Assembly (NCBI RefSeq): GCF_037975245.1
Contig: NC_092565.1
Span: 10,782,499-10,846,498, forward strand
Origin: Apostichopus japonicus
Lineage: Eukaryota; Echinodermata; Holothuroidea; Aspidochirotida; Stichopodidae
Reading direction: 5' to 3'
Length of the DNA stretch: 64,000 bases
Shown one piece after another: positions 13,401 to 35,473 of this stretch. Positions within the stretch are counted from its first letter, which is position 1; the number at the start of each line of letters is the position of its first letter. Under the pieces are notes generated by a model. That model was not told the DNA's origin. It saw only the letters and a program-made list of their open reading frames with translations, and did no database searches. The translations under genes were made by a program, and so were the position numbers.

Positions 13401-15242
13401 TAGATATTGTTAATCGTCATATGTAAAGGATGGTTAAGATTTAGGAGAATAATTCTAGCACAAGTCAGACTTTTCCACATCATATCTAACACTTGAGAGA
13501 ACTGTCATCCCGCATAGCTAACAATTTAAAACCTGTTTCCTAGAAGGCCAAGCATTACCTTCCATAGGTAGTCTACCATTCAGCACAGATGCAAATGGTT
13601 TTGTAGCATCTTAAAGTACCAATTTCAATGTTCAAATGAGGTCAATACAATTTGAAACCTTTGCACTTTAAAGGGTAAAAAAATCAGAGGTTTCCATTGT
13701 ATCTCCCTGACATATTATTAACCATATTAATTTAATTATTCAAAAATGGTAAATTATTGTTGTATTCCCCACAGGACAAATCATCCTGACGACAAACTAA
13801 AGGCATACTTGCTTTTGACACGTTGGGAACTGGTATCTGACCAATCATTACAGTAATTTGACAGTCCAATTGGACATTTACCATTCATGTAGCAATCGAT
13901 ATATTCGAATTGCTATCAGCAATTCAGGAATAGAACTCACCTTGTCAATGGTTTTCCCAACTTTTGACACACTGCTGTGGATATCTTTGTGGTTTCCTCC
14001 CCAGGTCAAAGCCATTTCTCGAGATCTTTTAAGTGTATCTCTGAAAATGCTACTGTGGAATTGGTTGACTTCACTTCCAGGCGGACCTGAGTGTTGAAGT
14101 TAAAGACATTTCTTTGTCAGACAAAATCCCACTGTACAGTATTTAGACACTGTTGCTTATTGTTTGTTAAAAGATTCTACTTCAGGAAGGAGTTTAATCT
14201 ATAGCAGTATAGTTATATGTTCTTAACCATGTAAAGTATGACTACAGTTCTAGAAAGCATAGACTTACTTTTTATTCCACCAAATACTGTATCTGGATTA
14301 TGGCATTAACTCCAGAGAAAACAAATTATAACAAATGCAAAGCTTATTACAATAACTTTGTACTTTGTAGAACACAAATTTTCTGTATTATAGAAATAAA
14401 TGTTTAATTATTTGCCAATAACTAAATGGTTAAATAGATACAACTAAAGTGGTCAAGTACATCAGCCTACATCTTGAGATTCATGGGCTTCTAAGTTCTA
14501 GCTGAGATTCCCTAACTGGAAGGACATATACATGTTACTGTTCGGCATATATGCCTAACAGTAACATATATGCCTAACAGTAACACTTACAGAAATAAAT
14601 ATTAAACTGCAAATACAGAACATATTCTTTTCTGAGGAAATGTGGCTACTAGACGTTGAATTTGAAGTTAAGCAAGTCTTGGGATACTCATGACATTGCA
14701 ACTTTTTAAAATGTTCACCAGTAAGCAACTTTTAGTAGTTTCACAGTTTGCAGTCTCTAAAAATTCTTACCTTAAATTAATCAAGCAGTATTTTTGTTTA
14801 GGTTATGTCTAGCCTACCTGCTTTTAAGAATTCAGGATATGGTTTTGGACCTTTTGGCAAAGGCTTGTTTTCGTGGTAACGATCTGCACATTTCTTCCCA
14901 ATTCCGTGTGACTTTGACCGTACAACTACTCAAGTCAAGGCTTACGTGTTTCGCTGAACTAGGCCTAGTCCTTTTTTCAATCTGTAGGGCCCAGTGCAGA
15001 GTCTCCCTTCTAGTTCTAGGCGTAACCTAATATTGTGTTTCGTTACTGCTTTAAAAAGAAGAAACTAAAGTTAAATCAGTTAATCATACTACAATAGGTT
15101 TACCCGAAGATAACAAGTCTTCCTTCATTGTCTCCATATTTTCAAGGAGCTCATCGATATTCTTATTTATGTGCTGTCTGGCCGACGAGAATTTATTCAA
15201 GACTTTGTCAACGTCCCTCTCAACGTTCTGACATGCTTCCAT
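7491..15242 (-). CDS. RMND5A: RMND5 (CTLH/GID E3 ubiquitin ligase RING-like subunit), complete, nine coding exons
   Basis: Coding exons in transcript order: 15242-15104, 14086-13941, 13371-13234, 12433-12333, 11815-11649, 10677-10512, 9769-9673, 8770-8616, 7554-7491. All introns are GT-AG, the phases close, and the total is 1173 nt (390 aa plus stop), against about 391 aa in vertebrate RMND5A. The start METhionine at 15242 begins [18 protein letters not shown], matching the family N-terminus. Residues from about 115 to 180 ([20 protein letters not shown], then [20 protein letters not shown]) are the CTLH region that assembles the complex. The C-terminal RING-like finger uses C336, C354, H356, C374 and C377 and is non-canonical, as in yeast Gid2. 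Members form the catalytic module with MAEA in the cytosol/nucleus. RMND5A versus RMND5B cannot be resolved, since invertebrates usually have one copy. Confidence 0.96.
8081..8173. repeat. Tandem duplication, 50-bp period, in RMND5 intron 8
   Basis: The block gctaattttggaatccaatc followed by cagttaatta occurs twice, 50 bp apart, nearly identical, which indicates a recent local duplication. Confidence 0.9.
14533..14586. repeat. Near-perfect palindrome plus partial repeat in RMND5 intron 1
   Basis: 14533-14566 is a 34-bp palindrome with one mismatch, centred on ggcatatatgcc with arms tgttactgtt / aacagtaaca. The right half (tatatgcctaacagtaaca) is then repeated in tandem. Confidence 0.85.
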
Positions 15243-15560
15243 CTTCCTATAAAACCAAAGTTCTTGCCCTTGCATCGGCGCTGATGTAAATAGATTGGTT
15301 CTTCAAAGCTTGGTAATATTAACTGGAAGTATCATTGGGCTGCTTCCTGATGATTTGGATGTATTTAAACCTTCTTGGCTGTGTAGCATAGGACGACGAC
15401 ACAGTGTAACGTTAAAGACTAAGTTACGACACTTCAAAAACAACAACTTCACAATCACAAAGGCTATCCTACTACGCTGACTCGCATTTTGTATTGATAA
15501 TAAACAATTTGTATATATGTCACTGTGTTCTACGCCTAACTCACATTGCATCATCGTTAT
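15243..15560 (-). promoter_or_regulatory. Presumed RMND5 5' flank / promoter region
   Basis: This interval lies directly upstream of the RMND5 start codon. I see no canonical TATA box at a convincing position. The role is inferred from location only. Confidence 0.35.
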
Positions 15561-15769
15561 ATGCGATTGATGCAAAGTATTATACAGTACGTGTTTGTTA
15601 TGCGTCGATCACTGTTTTGGTCGTATGCTTTATTTGCAAGGAACGCGGATGATGCATTTAAACAAACCAAAAACGTGGTTGCGAAATCGCTCCTTCATAT
15701 CTATGTATGGTGTTGGACTGGAATAGCTTTCACAGACGATGCATGTGCCCTTGTTGCATGGGCGTCAAT

Positions 15770-15875
15770 TCAGGCGGGGGGGGGGGGCGGGAGGACACGC
15801 TCCCCCCACATTTCGATGGGTGGGGAAACAATATCAAATGTCCCCCCCCCCCCCACACATTTGGAAAGAGAGTAA
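15770..15875. repeat. G-rich / C-rich insertion-like repeat
   Basis: Begins near gggcgtcaattcaggc, followed by a long G run (15777-15789), then a C14-type run at 15841-15854. Similar paired G/C runs mark other repeat copies in this window (16.9-17.1, 23.4-23.7 and 26.1-26.3 kb). Confidence 0.45.
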
Positions 15876-15941
15876 TGTCGCGTCTCTATTTGGTTAGGAC
15901 TTACACATCTCAGGATTCATATCATCGAATATCACTCAATG

Positions 15942-16403
15942 TTGCTGAATGGAGAATTCCACCCAGATCTCGTGAGTCGGTACCCTGAGCTCTCCGACAA
16001 TCTTAAGCTTAGTCTGCCTTTTTTTCGAGGCCAGTTCCAGTTGTTGTCGGTTGAAGGGTATAGACAAATATTCAAGTTGATGAATCCAGCGGTACGGGCT
16101 ATGTTTGGTTAAGTCGAAGCTCTCTTGTGGTTGCTCCTCGTCTCCTCCGCTAGTTCGACGGAAGCCGAGAGATCTTTTAGTGCCTTGAGGCGTTTGAAGA
16201 CATGGCTACGGAGCACCATGACTCAACAGAGGCTGAACCATGTGATGGTGTGCTATATTCACCGCGAACGTCTAGCCCAGTTGAAGCCTGAGGAGTTAGC
16301 AGAGAAGTTCGTTGGTTCCTCGGATTACAGACGCCGCATCTTCAGCGATTCCAGTAGAAAACTAGTGCGCTCCGTCAATATCATAAGAGACAGCACTTCA
16401 TAG
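15942..16403 (+). pseudogene. hAT-superfamily transposase relic (C-terminal dimerisation domain)
   Basis: One plus-strand frame runs from about 15942 to a stop at 16401-16403, broken by a single TAA at 16110-16112. Before the stop it reads GEFHPDLVSRYPELSDN... and ...LMNPAVRAMFG. After it come VEALLWLLLVSSASSTEAER, then SFSALRRLKTWLRSTMTQQR. The S-x-EAERSFSALRRLKTWLRSTM signature is the hAT C-terminal dimerisation domain. The N-terminal zinc finger and most of the catalytic domain are missing, and no terminal inverted repeats were seen, so this is a dead fragment. Confidence 0.85.
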
Positions 16404-16842
16404 CTAGAGCCAAAGCTTGTACATAGTGTTGTTTAGTTGTAGATGGTGTTTCAAAGACGGTGTCCGTTCCCTAATATTGGGGAAATGAAATAGGGAGCAT
16501 ATTCCGTGGCAGCGCATCCCATGTTACCTTACTCACATGCATGGGACCTATTCTAAGTCTGACGATAAAATGTTTTCACAGATTGTTAGTTGTCATGGGT
16601 TCGAACAATTGAAGAGTATTCAATATCCTAAAACATAGAGCAAAATGGGGCTGGGGTTCTAGTTCGCCGCATCATGTGTCAACTTGCACTGGGTTCTAAT
16701 GTTCATGTCAATTGGAATCACTAATAAAAGAAATAATCCACCAAAAATGAAGCTCGCATGAAGTTCATTGCAGATTTCCTGAGTGACGAATTTGTAATTT
16801 TCACCCGACATCACGCAACTAGGTGGCTGCTATCCAGCCTGG

Positions 16843-17200
16843 CAAGTGCCATCTCCAGCGATCTGGCATTTATTGAAATCTGAAATTTTCTTGGTACACT
16901 GCACGCCAACTGATGGTGGTGCTCCGCTTAGATAGTACTTACGGCCGGAATACTCGAATCGATTACGCCCCCCCCCCCCACGTTTCAAGTCGGATTGACG
17001 GCCCTGCCTTTTTGAAGCCATATCAGAGGCGTTTCCAGGATTTTCTAACCCGGGGGGGGGGGGGGGGGCGCGAATTACTATCTAAGCGGAGCGCCACCAT
17101 CGGTTGGCGCGCAGCGTACAAGAAAATTTCTGGTTTTGATACCCCCAGATTACCGGAAATGGCACTTCTCGGGCTTGAAAATGACCAACCAGATGCACAC
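16843..17200. repeat. Head-to-head pair of one repeat family
   Basis: 17027-17200 (plus) reads from a polyG tract into tatctaagcggagcgccacc, then atcggttggcgcg, gtacaagaaaatttc and ccggaaatggcactt. 16843-16990 is the same sequence in inverse orientation, with its own polyC tract, separated by a spacer of about 40 bp. A third, direct copy lies at 26497-26680. The unit has no open frame; I infer a non-autonomous mobile element. Confidence 0.75.
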
Positions 17201-17326
17201 TTTTGCCTGAGAACCAAGTATTTCCCAATATTATGTTTTTCCATCCATAACCTTTTTTGAAGATAGTCACCAGTCACACATCATGTTCGACCTCATCGCA
17301 TGTCCGGTGGATCATTGCTTTTGTAG

Positions 17327-20300
17327 GTGCTTCTACGTCGCCGCCCACAATACCCGACAGCCCCACTTTTGAAGGTTTTAAGACCATTATTTGTTCAGAA
17401 TTTGAAAATTCACATTTCTCGTGAATAAACTCACTTCAAAACATAACCATAATGTTGCAAACAATTCCATCTATGGACAACCAATATAGTAAAACCTCCT
17501 TGAACCCCAAACAGATAGCGTTTTGTTAGAGGTAGTAATCTATATTGAGCAATGTGGAAGTGCAGTGTTGAAGGTAGTAAACTCTCTTAACTAAGAGTAT
17601 TCTTAATACATTTACCACTGTGTGTCATGATCTCCGCTTCCTTCCAATATCCATTGTGTAGGTATGTATGAGAATCCAGGACCTGAAGATAGTCCAACAT
17701 CCGTCTACTACAGCAAGTAAGATGAACATTTTAATAGGCTACCATGGAGATGAGTCGTGGTTACCCTATATATAGTCCAATCGGGAGCCCTATCAGAATC
17801 GAGTGGGGGCCAGTCATAGGAATACTGCAGTATTCCATGTTTTATCGTTTTCAAGCATCCTTTCTCAGCGGCCAGCTGAACTTCAGGGAACCAGTGTATA
17901 GTTTATGTAGATATGAAATCAGCGTTACAAGCGGGTGTTTTCTGTTTCTGCATAATGGTTGACTTCAAGGATCAACCCGTCATACAGAGAAACTCTTGAA
18001 CGACGACGTATATTTATCTGACATGATGACGAACCCACAGAATGAGGTTCAAACTTGACTAAGGACATTGGCAGCATTGGGGTGATATTGCGTTAGACAC
18101 AACGCCGTCCTGGTTCAGTTATTACAGTCAAAATGATCAGGTTTAAGAATGATTGTGCAGGCTGTTACCTACAGTGAAGTTCGGGAACATCTTTTGGTAT
18201 TGGTACACAGGCTCAGAACAAGGGAATTACAAACCAATCAGGCACTTTATATCGTTATGTGCGTTCAATCCCCCTACACCCCCACGCAACCCATCCACCC
18301 CCATCCCCCCCCCCCCGTCGTCATACTATAGAATTCGCAAGTAAACAACCAATTGGGGGAGGGGTCAGGGAGGTGGTTGCACAGTAATGTATCAAGGTAT
18401 TTAAATGATGGTATGGCATTTATTTCACAGGAACATTTCTGGCAGAAGTCGTGGTCATTCCGAAAGTCGAGTGTACGAAAGGGTAAGAGTATTAATATCA
18501 ATCATTATGTTTCCCTTCAGAATGGATTACAGACAGTGCTGAATTAACTCGCTAGATTGACTTTGAAATTGTCTACAATGATGACATAAAAACTTATTTT
18601 CATTCTTGTCAACAAAAAAATCAAATGGAGCAAAACATTGGAACATTTTGAGACTATAATTCCTTTATTAAAAAACAATGCGAACACTCTCAGAGAGGGA
18701 TTTTTTACGTGTTTGGATTTACAAATTTATAGTGCAAACTTATACACAGACTTCATGCAAAAAAATTAATATGATGTGTCGTGCAACATTAAAATACAGT
18801 CAAGAATGTAGTTTATAACACTTTTACTTTTTGAGATATGAACCCTTCAAACAAGTGAGGGTCATCAATAAAAGTGACTGGACTATTTAGTCTAATACAC
18901 AGATCGCTGCGTTGAGTGTTTTCATATGTGTTATACATAGTCATTGTATGATGGCACGACTGGTACGTAAACTAACTATGTGTGTAGTATCATATATTGG
19001 GACAGTGACCCTACGTCGACGGCTATTCTGAACTAAATCAACTTTTCCATAATTATTCGTATTAAAAGTTCTTATAAACCATAAACCTGCGCCTTTTCTC
19101 ATCCTTGAAGTTTCGTTCATATATATATATTTGGTAAACTTTCTATGTAAGACGCCATATATCATTGTTTGAACAGGTTGTGTAAGATGTTATTTTTCAA
19201 CATTTTTCTTCTTACAGAGTGACAATAGTGATATGGAACCCCGAGTCGTAAGTATTTGCAAGCATAAAACTGCAATGCCTATGTCAATTCAAGATCAACA
19301 AGTAATGTAATATTTTTACAACTTATTAGGGAGCTGCCTGTAGCTCAATATTATGAGTGAACGCTGGATACTCGTGATGTGCTGCTCCGTCACTAGAAGA
19401 CACAGTGAATGTCTTAGTAAAAGGTTAGGGGAAGGACTCGGAACACCGGAGGGGCACCATAGCTTAAGGGTCACTGATTTTCCCGCCCACAATGAGTTCA
19501 TATCTATGTGTGAATATACTTAAAACGACGTGATGGCCAGTGGATATATAAGGTCTTCCTGTTTCATGGGATAGTTTAATGATTTGTGATGGTCACTTGC
19601 TGCAGGGAAGGGTGTATCGGTGTATCGAGGTGTAAAGTAGGAAGGGAATGTTTCCAAACCCGACCGCTGGGGTACGACGATTTGGAATTCATGTGATCGT
19701 ACCCGAGCGCACGCAAATAGAAATAATCATCCGCATATAGAAATAAACACACACACACAAAATGATGAACTGATAACTAACTAACTTAACAATTTCCAGC
19801 AAACTGAGGAACTGTAAAATGTATTAAGAGCTCAACCTGTCATTTTTAGAAGGAAAACGACGACATTTGTATTTCGAACAGTTGAACGTTTTCGCAGGAA
19901 AATAAGGAAAAAAAAACCATTAAAATGATCATCTCGTTCCATCTTACGGTACCCTTCCGACAATTTTGTGTCAAAATGTCTAAATTGAAAGTTAACGTCT
20001 AAATGAGATCAAAATAAAAATACATGTTCATTAGTAAAGAACATTGGTTGAGATACAAAATACGTTGCAATTAATTAAATTAAATTAAACTATTTTTTTT
20101 AATTAATTCGCCACTTAATTTGCAAATAGTACCGGTACTCGAATCATTCAATAGGTAATCAATTTAGACGATTAATTGCATTTCATCGAGATAAAACTGA
20201 TGAATTTAACATGGCAGAAAATTGTCGACATAATCAAGTTGTAAAGTTAACATCCTCTTCCCTTTGTTAACCTATATCATCTCCCTCTCGCTCTCCATTA

Positions 20301-20370
20301 CATTATACAGGAATTCCCCAAACGAGAAAGTATATCGGAATTAACAAAGCGTTTCAAGCAAAACCGTTGA
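17327..20370 (+). CDS. Unrecognised gene: C-terminal chain of five short exons (5' part missing)
   Basis: Proposed coding exons: 17327-17374, 17662-17716, 18431-18482, 19218-19247, 20311-20370 (stop TGA 20368-20370). Each is bounded by AG and GT, and the phases chain without conflict (1, 1, 2, 0, 0). The encoded pieces are ASTSPPTIPDSPTFE, then G plus MYENPGPEDSPTSVYYSK, NISGRSRGHSESRVYER, SDNSDMEPRV and EFPKRESISELTKRFKQNR. The composition (Pro, Ser, Tyr, charged) would suit a cytoplasmic tail with tyrosine motifs. I know no matching family. The best splice signals are at 19218-19247 (pyrimidine-rich acceptor, GTAAGT donor); the weakest is the donor at 17375 (GTTTTA). An AATAAA lies at 20786-20791. 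Upstream exons were not found between the hAT relic and 17327. The chain could be coincidental. Confidence 0.42.
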
Positions 20371-22172
20371 ACCGATACCTATAAAAATGTCGAGACAATC
20401 CACCTCTTCAAGGCATCCTATGCATTCGACTTTTTGGACGGCGATATTTCACATGAAGTAGATTCTATTATCCTACGTCAAACCGTAAATCGTTATCTGG
20501 GTCACTTGAGGATAAAAAACAACGTTCTGTGCCCACCATTTGTGCCCTCCTGCTTCGCATTGTGGGAAGAGGGAGGGTGGATTTACAGGTATAACTTCTC
20601 CGTCCACAACCCGATCCAGGACTAATTGAGTGATATCTTATTTTGTCTTGTTTTATGTTTTACAAGATGAGTTTTGTCTGAAAAGATTTTGTGTGCAATA
20701 CAGATCGTCTTGAACGAAAATCTCCAAGATGTCTTGGACGAGCTGGAGAACAAAGGAAACTGAAAACATTATCCAGAGATGAGAGAATAAATCTGCAGGT
20801 GGAGTGGGACTTTTGACTTTTCGTTTGAACGGAAGGACCACAAATCACCTCAAACCCCTCTCTCGACAAACATGGATTCTTCTGTGGATTCTGAACCAGA
20901 AATATCAGTATTTACACATTTTTGGCATCACAATGTCACTTTGTAATAACAAACGGAATCTTTTAATTACTAGAAAGGGGGTCACGTGTTCTTCGGATCT
21001 GCAGCTCTTATATATAATTCAATACCTGCACAACGCCCGAATTAAGTAATGATAGGCATAGGTTGTTACTGTTTATTTCCCATGTGGCTCTAAGCATGTC
21101 TGTTGTTTTTTGACGATTACTTTGTCATTTGAGCTGCCATTCTCTCAGTTAGAAACTAGTTTTAAATTAGCATTGAACTCTGGTATAGAATTATGCAACT
21201 TACACGGTCCTTTTTTCTTTTATTAAAAGTTTTTGATAATACCTAATTTTGAGTTTCTGTATGAGGTTGAAAGTGGGCTGAACATTACCACGCAACCCCT
21301 GGATTCGTTCCTCAGGAGTGGTCTATTTTTCTACGACTGAATGTAAAGCACTCCGATTGACGATGGGAGGTGGAGAACACGGCCATCCTCCACCCCGGTG
21401 GGGCAGGAATCGCTCCCCTTCCCTACTCGATTTGCTCTAGACATACATGCGCCTAGTTAATTAAAAGATGGAGAAATCAGTGTTTCCTTGGAGTGGTTGA
21501 ACTTTCTGAGCGTCGTCTAGTTCCGGGGGAAGGATCATTAACGCGAGAGCGATTGTCTGAAATATCCTTACCCCCCCCCCCCCAACCCCCGACCCCTCCT
21601 TCACCTCTCTTCTCAACTCCCACTCATCCACGAAAAAAGTTGCCGCAGATACAATCACGTATAATAGAAAGTTGTGAAGGTGATTGTCATGAGATGAATT
21701 ATTAAAACATGTAAGAATATATTGCTGGTCAAATTTGTACTGCCAGTGTGTTTCACATAAAATTTCGTAATTGGAATTAATCATCGAAGGACGACTTTGG
21801 ACAGAAAACGTAAGCGTTGATGTAACATAGTCCTTTGAAAGAAAATTAAAAACAAAAGTGCTTATATATTGTATCTACAGCTATTTCGATATTTACATTT
21901 AAAATGCAATTGAAGTCTGTTCTATTTAAGTCCAAGCAACTTAATCTATGTCGCCTTATAATTCTTAATTACATACACTTCAAGAATGAAAAGAAACCTT
22001 TTCTTCCCGCAAACTTCATATAAACAACAATGCAACAGTACCATTGAAGATATATACATTATAATTTGTCATTCAAAATCATGATGTCGATTAGAATTTG
22101 TCATTCAAAATGGTAGCTACATACTGTGCATATGGCGTAATTAGTATTTGATCATAAGGCATGTGACGTAAT
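20371..22172. other. Region between two convergent predicted genes
   Basis: Probable 3' UTR of the plus-strand exon chain to about 20.81 kb, with AATAAA at 20786-20791. After that comes AT-rich DNA with a polyC tract at 21571-21584. I see no further supported gene. Confidence 0.4.
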
Positions 22173-31530
<9,358 letters not shown>

Positions 31531-34237
31531 GTCAATTATGGTCAAAATATTGATTGGACCAGACAGAACGTTTCCAAATCTCTCTACTTCCAAATACAGC
31601 TCAAAGCATAGATGTTATGGTATAGTTTACTAACATCCGGATCTTCCAATCTGAAACTTCGTCTATAAATGACGCTTCTTTTTCAATCACCCTTTTCCCC
31701 CCTTCTTCTTCTTCTTCTTCTTCGTTTTCGTTCTTTACTCTTTAGGCCTGTATATACATGACGTTATGAATTAATGATAACGCCTTCTACATTATGACGT
31801 ACACACGCATCGTTGTATATTCTTTCAGATGATACGTTACCACGCCGTTACGTGCCCACCACACTGTTCCTAACCTAATCGATGGTGTTTCATGCACTGT
31901 CTCCTCTTTATTTTCCTTTGATTTCCGTGATTTTTGCAAGGTCTAGAATGAATTAATCAACTTTTATTTGGAACTTACAAAAAAAAAAGACAATAATCTC
32001 GGGGTAATCACCAACCTCACAAAAAAAAGGGTCTCATGATGATCATCTCAGTACGCGAATCAATTTTGACTTGTGCGTTAAAAAGCCATTTTCGCAGGAA
32101 GTATGACTATGTGTACTATTATAACTTGCAATTAAAGGCTTTATAGGAGGAAAACTGCAAGTACTCACTGGCAATTATTATTATTATTATTTTAATTTTT
32201 TAAAATCTTTCTTAATTTCGCTTTGTTCAATGAATATGGCTAAAGGCAAACCTAAAATGAGAGCGGATGTATACTTATCATTTCCCCTGGTCACGCTTTT
32301 ACCTATATAACTGTATTGTTAAAGGATCGAGTGGATAGCACCACAGGTTAGATTTAGAACAACAATTGGTCAGGAAAACAAATTATATATGAGCTATTGC
32401 AATTATAAATTGACCTTTTTTTCTGCAAATGATGAGTTTGACTTACTTTAAAGTATACTCCGTTTCGCTTCTTTCATGACGTTTCTGGTGGATTGTGTGT
32501 GTATGTGCGGTGGGGATGGGGGGGTGGTTAGGGGGAGAAGGTGTGAACCTTTTTTCAATAAAGGAGTGTTAAGTTTGGATAGACGATGAAGCCCGGACTT
32601 GAGCAGAAGAGCTCTAAAGGAGGGGGAGCCGGGGGTCAAGCAAACGTCGGATTTTCAATAACGGTTAGCAGTCCAAAGAATTATCGGTGACCATTGGAAA
32701 CCCCCCCCCTCCCCTCAGTCTGAGTCACCATAATTTGTAAAAAAAAAAAACTTCACGTTACAGGACGCGAGTAATTTGCCCCTCCTTGGTGTCTATCCTA
32801 CTCGGGGTGGTTATTTTGCAATATTGGTGCATATCCAGTTACTATATTCTGCTAGATTGCTTCTATACATGTATGTTTAACTGATATTTGTTTGAGCTCA
32901 CTTTAAAGAATGAAGCAATATTCCCACATTATTCATTCCACAGGTCTCCGACACAAATTATAGTTAGCTATTTGAATTTCCGGACTCTGTTTCAAATTAG
33001 ATTGCGCCATCATAGGTATCGTAACGGCAACAACATTGTTATCCAAGTTACTGCTCTACGGAAATGAGTAAAAAAATGAGCAAAATGTTGTCAATTCAAG
33101 CTGGACTAAAGGCAGTTATTTTACGATGCTATGCAGTCACATGTATACGTTGGAGATTCCGATTGGCTTAAAATAAGTTACACTTTACATCAGATGGCTA
33201 TACAATTTACAGTTTTAACTTTCCTATTGGATTTGGTTACAATTTAATAAAAAAAAAACATACTAACAGACGAATTAGTTCCTCAAATGTTGTTTCAAAT
33301 AATGACTGGTTAGCAGACTAAACAACTGTCACTATTTTCGACTATATACCTTGTAAAGATGGTTCAAATTGCAGATTTTTAAGCGTTTTGCAGTTAAGTG
33401 TCATCCACTTTCTGTTAAAATGTGGACGAAATGAGTGGCGCAACCTTAAGAGTATATAGTCTGGTTGGTCCAGTCAATGATTATGCATAGGATTGTGTGT
33501 TGAGTATTATCTGTTTGTAAGCCCTTCTCAGTACTAGCAACTGGTCATAAATGTAACACATGTTAATAAATAATACCACCCATCAGTTTTAACTGATTAA
33601 CGGGTACACACCTTAACCATGTTACAACTGATACAGCCATGAGAATCGGGTGACACATTACAACCGCTATCTATGTTGTAATAAGAATTTTTTTTAAAAA
33701 TTCTATTGCAATGGTTACAATTTACCAGTTGAAGCTGTTACGAGTGCCATCTATAGTTGGAGTCATTATGTAACTATAGTCGCTTTGAATTACAGTGAGA
33801 GGACAGATGGTATAACGAACAAAAAGAAATTGTTGTTTTTCTTCATCTAAAATTAAAAGTTATGAAACTTTATAATGTCAACTCATCGAATTCCTGCATC
33901 TCACGTTGTGTGTGAGTGTTTGCACCCATACTGTATCCCTTGGGTATATCAACTCTCAAGGGAGATACAGAATACGTAACATACATGAGTTGGAGAAAAT
34001 CTCCTTTGATTTTAATGAGCATGAGCGCTATTAAAATAGTTTTCTATTTCACACTTTACTGTACCGTATAGACAAATGTAAGGTCTTCTTTTTTGTTGTT
34101 AATTATACAGCATTTGATAATAAAACCCATTATAAAATCATGACGATAACATCGAAAAATGTTCAATTTGATTTTACTTTTTTTTATGAAAAAGTGTCTT
34201 GGTCACGTTATTGTTAACAAAGAATAGAAACAATATA
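31531..34237. other. Upstream flank of the peptide-precursor candidate; no gene seen
   Basis: AT-rich DNA with a (CTT)n stretch at about 31697-31725 and a GT/G-rich tract near 32495-32540. No TATA box at a convincing distance from 31530 was identified. Confidence 0.4.
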
Positions 34238-34349
<112 letters not shown>

Positions 34350-35400
34350 CCTATTCTTAATTTAATGCGAATTATCAACTGTTAAACTCAGTCAATTTGA
34401 GTAACTATGAAGAACCAAGTGTGTCTGTTTCATGGCTACAAGAACATGGTTGAGAAGAAGAATACTTCATGGTACATTGCACATAGTTTATCAGTACTTA
34501 ACTTGTCTGAAAGCGGAAAGAAAAGAAGCTACTGTACTACTTTAAAGATGTTGGTGGGTGAATCCTTCCTAAGTTATGTTGGCATTTGAATGTCAAATTG
34601 TGAAGAAAATACATTTTCTTTGGAATCAAGAAAAGTTAAGAAGGGGAAAAAAATCGTTTCCTAATGGCATATATACTTTTTCTTTCCACATCCGCTAATT
34701 TACAGCTGTAAAGATGCGTATAGGATGATATTTTAACAAAGTGTGAGTTTGGCAATAAAATGCTTGTGGATTATTGTGACATGCTATAACTTCCAGAAGT
34801 GTGATGATGCGATTTGTACACAACAGTTAAGTCACGTAATGGCATATAATGATTATTTTAATAAATATTCATTATATGATTTACATAAATAGTCATTTAA
34901 GTTAGATTTCGATGAAGTCCCTTCAAGCAGACTGCAGTGGTGCCACTCAAAGCATGAGCAGATTTATAAACTGATATATTTGAGTACCCCGTTAGTCTAA
35001 TGTCGCGTTACAACATGGCAATGAATTCATGCTTTTTACCCTTTCGAAACACTCGACTAATTCTGTATTATTGTTTTACGGTTAGGTGTCAGCGGTGGGA
35101 TCAGAATCCACGTGATCAGGTGTTGTACTCTCTAAACTCTTCACATACACATGTATATCAGTCTGCGCCACGAAAGATGTAACACAAGAAATTAATAGAC
35201 GAGCATTTAACTTTCTTGATCAAAAATATAGTAAGGCGACAAGGTCGGCGGGAATAGGGGAATTAAGTGACACTCCCACCCAAACTTTGTTTGAGTGACC
35301 CTTTTTGTTAATAAAAAGTACTATTAATCCAGCTTTTAAAGAAAAAAAGGTGATCTTTTCGTTGAGAAATTAAGTAACTGTAATTAGGAACGGCAATGGG

Positions 35401-35403
<3 letters not shown>

Positions 35404-35443
<40 letters not shown>
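35404..35443. repeat. (AT)n microsatellite
   Basis: Pure TA tract of about 40 bp. Confidence 0.95.
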
Positions 35444-35446
<3 letters not shown>

Positions 35447-35473
35447 GAGACTAGTGGTTGTTACTCAGAGTTT

